6,506 nt of DNA from Frankiaceae bacterium (GTDB lineage: Bacteria > Actinomycetota > Actinomycetes > JAVEEB01): NCBI GenBank assembly GCA_030840665.1, contig JAVEEB010000462.1, forward strand, positions 1 to 6,506, in the 5' to 3' direction. The notes under the pieces are model-generated. The model was not told the DNA's origin and searched no databases. It was given only the letters and a program-made list of their open reading frames with translations. A program made the translations under genes and the position numbers. This document shows, in pieces, positions 4,685 through 6,506 of this stretch (position 1 is its first letter; the number at the start of each line of letters is the position of its first letter).

Positions 4685-6385
4685 GTGAGCTCGACGATTT
4701 CCCTCTCCCCGCACGACGAGCCGTTCCCCGCATCCGGGGCGCCGACGACCGCTGGGCCCTGGTGGCGCAACGCCGTGGTCTATCAGGTCTACCCCCGCAG
4801 CTTCGCGGACGGTAACGGCGACGGGATCGGTGACCTCACCGGCATTCGCGCCCGGCTCCCCTACCTCAGCAAGCTCGGCGTGGACGCGCTGTGGATCAAC
4901 CCGTGGTACCCGTCGCCCATGGCCGACGGCGGCTACGACGTCGCCGACTACCGCGACATCGAGCCCGACTTCGGCACGCTGGCCGAGGCCGAGGCTCTGA
5001 TCGCCGAGGCGCACACGCTGGGCATCCGCATCATCATCGACCTGGTGCCGAACCACTGCTCCGACGTGCACCCGTGGTTCATCGAGGCCCTCGCCGCGGC
5101 ACCGGGCTCCGTCGCCCGCGAGCGCTTCCACTTCCTCGAGGGCAAGGGCGCCAACGGCGAGCTGCCGCCGAACGACTGGCAGTCCCGCTTCGGCGGCCCC
5201 GCGTGGACGCGCACCGTCAACGCCGACGGCACCCCCGGCCAGTGGTACCTGCACTTGTACGCACCTGAGCAGCCGGACCTCAACTGGGACAACCCGGAGA
5301 TCCGCACCGAGTTCGAAGGCGTGCTGCAGTTCTGGTTCGACCGCGGCGTCGACGGCATCCGCATCGACGTGGCCGACGGGCTCATCAAGGAGCCCGGTCT
5401 CCCCGACGGCGAAGGATTCGATCCCGCCAAGGGTGTTCCGTACTCCGACCGCGACGGCGTCCACGACATCTATCGCGCGTGGCGTGCCATCGCCGACTCC
5501 TACGATGGCGACCGCGTGTTCGTCGGTGAGATGTGGATCCCCGACCCCGAGCGCTTCGCGATGTACCTGCGTCCCGACGAGCTGCACACCGCGTTCAACT
5601 TCGACTTCCTGAGCTGCCCGTGGGACAAGGCGACGATGCGTTCGAGCATCGACACGACCATGCGTCTCAACGGCCCGATCGGTGCGCCGGCCACGTGGGT
5701 GCTGTCCAACCACGACGTCACGCGCCACGTCACGCGCTACGGCAAGGAAGACACGTCCTTCAGCTTCGCCGACCGTCGCCACGGCGCCCCGAACGATGCC
5801 GTCCTCGGCATGCGCCGCGCGCGTGCTGCGGCCCTGTTGACGATGGCCCTGCCGGGCAGTGTGTACGTGTACCAGGGCGAAGAGCTCGGGCTCGACGAGA
5901 TCGAGGACCTCGACGACTCGCTGCGTCAGGACCCGGTGTGGGAGCGCTCGGAGCACCGCGATCCCGGACGCGACGGCTGCCGTATCCCGCTGCCGTGGTC
6001 GACGGAGCCGACGTCGCTGGGCTTCAGTCCTGCCGACGCAACCGCCGCGCCCTGGCTGCCGCAGCCGGCGCGTTGGGCAGCCGTGTCGGCGGAGGTCCAG
6101 GAGACCGATCCGGCATCGATGCTCGCGCTGTACCGCGCCGTCATCAAGCTGCGTAAGGCGCAGCCGGGATTGCTCACCGATGACCTCGACTGGATCGACT
6201 GCGGCGACGACTGCCTGTCGTTCACGCGCGGCCCGCAGTTCGGCTTTGTTCTCAATCTCGGCGCCGAGCCGGCAGTGCTGCCTGCACACGAAACCCTGTT
6301 GCTCACAAGCTCGCCGCTGACCGAAGATGGCCGCCTGCCCGCCGACACGGCGGCGTGGCTTCGACTCACACCGGCCAGCGACTGA
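4685..6385 (+). CDS. Alpha-glucosidase, glycoside hydrolase family 13 (oligo-1,6-glucosidase / maltase type)
   Basis: Cytoplasmic retaining enzyme that releases glucose from the non-reducing end of short alpha-glucosides; there is no signal peptide. From the GTG at 4685 it has 566 residues, the family's usual size (581 if the GTG at 4640 is used). The (beta/alpha)8 domain opens with WWRNAVVYQVYPRSF at 26-40. The four conserved regions are intact: DLVPNH (119-124), GIRIDVADGL (224-233) with nucleophile Asp228, FVGEMW (279-284) with acid/base Glu282, and SNHD (341-344) with the transition-state Asp344. The loop QPDLNWDNPEI (196-206) is typical of alpha-glucosidases. A C-terminal beta domain follows from about residue 500. 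The residue after the nucleophile is Val, which in yeast and Bacillus enzymes goes with alpha-1,6 activity, so isomaltose-type sugars are possible. It diverges from the repressor and is probably co-transcribed with the next gene. Family is certain; exact substrate is not. Confidence 0.95.
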   Translation: MSSTISLSPHDEPFPASGAPTTAGPWWRNAVVYQVYPRSFADGNGDGIGDLTGIRARLPYLSKLGVDALWINPWYPSPMADGGYDVADYRDIEPDFGTLAEAEALIAEAHTLGIRIIIDLVPNHCSDVHPWFIEALAAAPGSVARERFHFLEGKGANGELPPNDWQSRFGGPAWTRTVNADGTPGQWYLHLYAPEQPDLNWDNPEIRTEFEGVLQFWFDRGVDGIRIDVADGLIKEPGLPDGEGFDPAKGVPYSDRDGVHDIYRAWRAIADSYDGDRVFVGEMWIPDPERFAMYLRPDELHTAFNFDFLSCPWDKATMRSSIDTTMRLNGPIGAPATWVLSNHDVTRHVTRYGKEDTSFSFADRRHGAPNDAVLGMRRARAAALLTMALPGSVYVYQGEELGLDEIEDLDDSLRQDPVWERSEHRDPGRDGCRIPLPWSTEPTSLGFSPADATAAPWLPQPARWAAVSAEVQETDPASMLALYRAVIKLRKAQPGLLTDDLDWIDCGDDCLSFTRGPQFGFVLNLGAEPAVLPAHETLLLTSSPLTEDGRLPADTAAWLRLTPASD

Positions 6386-6394
6386 AGGTTGTCT

Positions 6395-6506
6395 ATGCAG
6401 GGGGACACGGCATCACAGGCGGCCACGTTGGGCGTCGCGGGGGAGCGCCCATCGACCGGGCCTCTCGTCGAGGCACGGAAGCTGACGAAGGTGCACCCCG
6501 CTCGTG
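6395..6506 (+). CDS. N-terminus of a probable ABC transporter ATP-binding protein (runs off right edge)
   Basis: Thirty-seven codons are visible from the ATG at 6395. After a polar start of about 22 residues, the sequence PLVEARKLTKVHPAR resembles the first beta strand of ABC ATPases (usually hydrophobic-E-A/V-x-x-L-T-K-x-Y). The Walker A motif would come about 20-30 residues later, beyond the window. A Shine-Dalgarno GAAGG (6384-6388) overlaps the glucosidase stop codon and lies 6 bases from the ATG; the gap between the genes is only 9 bases, so they are very likely one operon. It could energise the importer or be half of an unrelated exporter; the beginning does not look like the sugar ATPase MsiK as I recall it. 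The call rests on a short stretch. Confidence 0.6.
   Translation, partial: MQGDTASQAATLGVAGERPSTGPLVEARKLTKVHPAR

Noticed and set aside
4484..6289. Long open frame on the minus strand (601 codons) opposite the glucosidase
   Set aside because: It is antisense to a clear GH13 enzyme, its composition is typical of a GC-rich shadow frame, and it also runs through the divergent promoter region.

Overview
The window comes from a GC-rich bacterium. Codon third positions are mostly G or C, translation starts include GTG, and the import operon has no ATPase of its own. The import and hydrolysis set is typical of actinobacteria (inference from gene content and composition; no taxonomic marker is present).

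Layout. On the minus strand, read right to left, lie a LacI-family repressor (3406-4410), a 420-base regulatory gap (2986-3405), a solute-binding lipoprotein (1525-2985), a permease with a clear EAA loop (475-1434), and a second permease (1-478) cut by the left edge. This is a MalE-MalF-MalG type sugar ABC importer. On the plus strand, diverging from the repressor, lies a cytoplasmic GH13 alpha-glucosidase (4685-6385) with all four conserved family motifs. It is followed after 9 bases by the start of a gene that begins like an ABC-transporter ATP-binding subunit (6395 to the right edge).

How the parts fit. The lipoprotein would capture an alpha-glucoside or malto/isomalto-oligosaccharide outside the membrane. 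The two permeases would import it with an ATPase encoded elsewhere, or possibly the one starting at 6395. The GH13 enzyme would split it to glucose in the cytoplasm, and the LacI protein would repress both directions until sugar binds. In support of common control, the hexamer CTTGCG recurs upstream of the repressor (three copies in 28 bases), at the -35 of the best glucosidase promoter, and at the -35 of one candidate importer promoter. The exact substrate cannot be read from the sequence.

The most noteworthy non-coding structure is in the gap before the lipoprotein gene: several perfect or near-perfect dyads and a stem-loop just upstream of the ribosome binding site. In addition, a perfect 15-bp stem with a GCAA (GNRA) loop sits between the lipoprotein and first permease genes, without a U tract. 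I found no RNA genes, insertion sequences, CRISPR arrays or attachment sites, and no clear novel system. This looks like a well-organised but known kind of sugar-use locus with interesting regulatory DNA.
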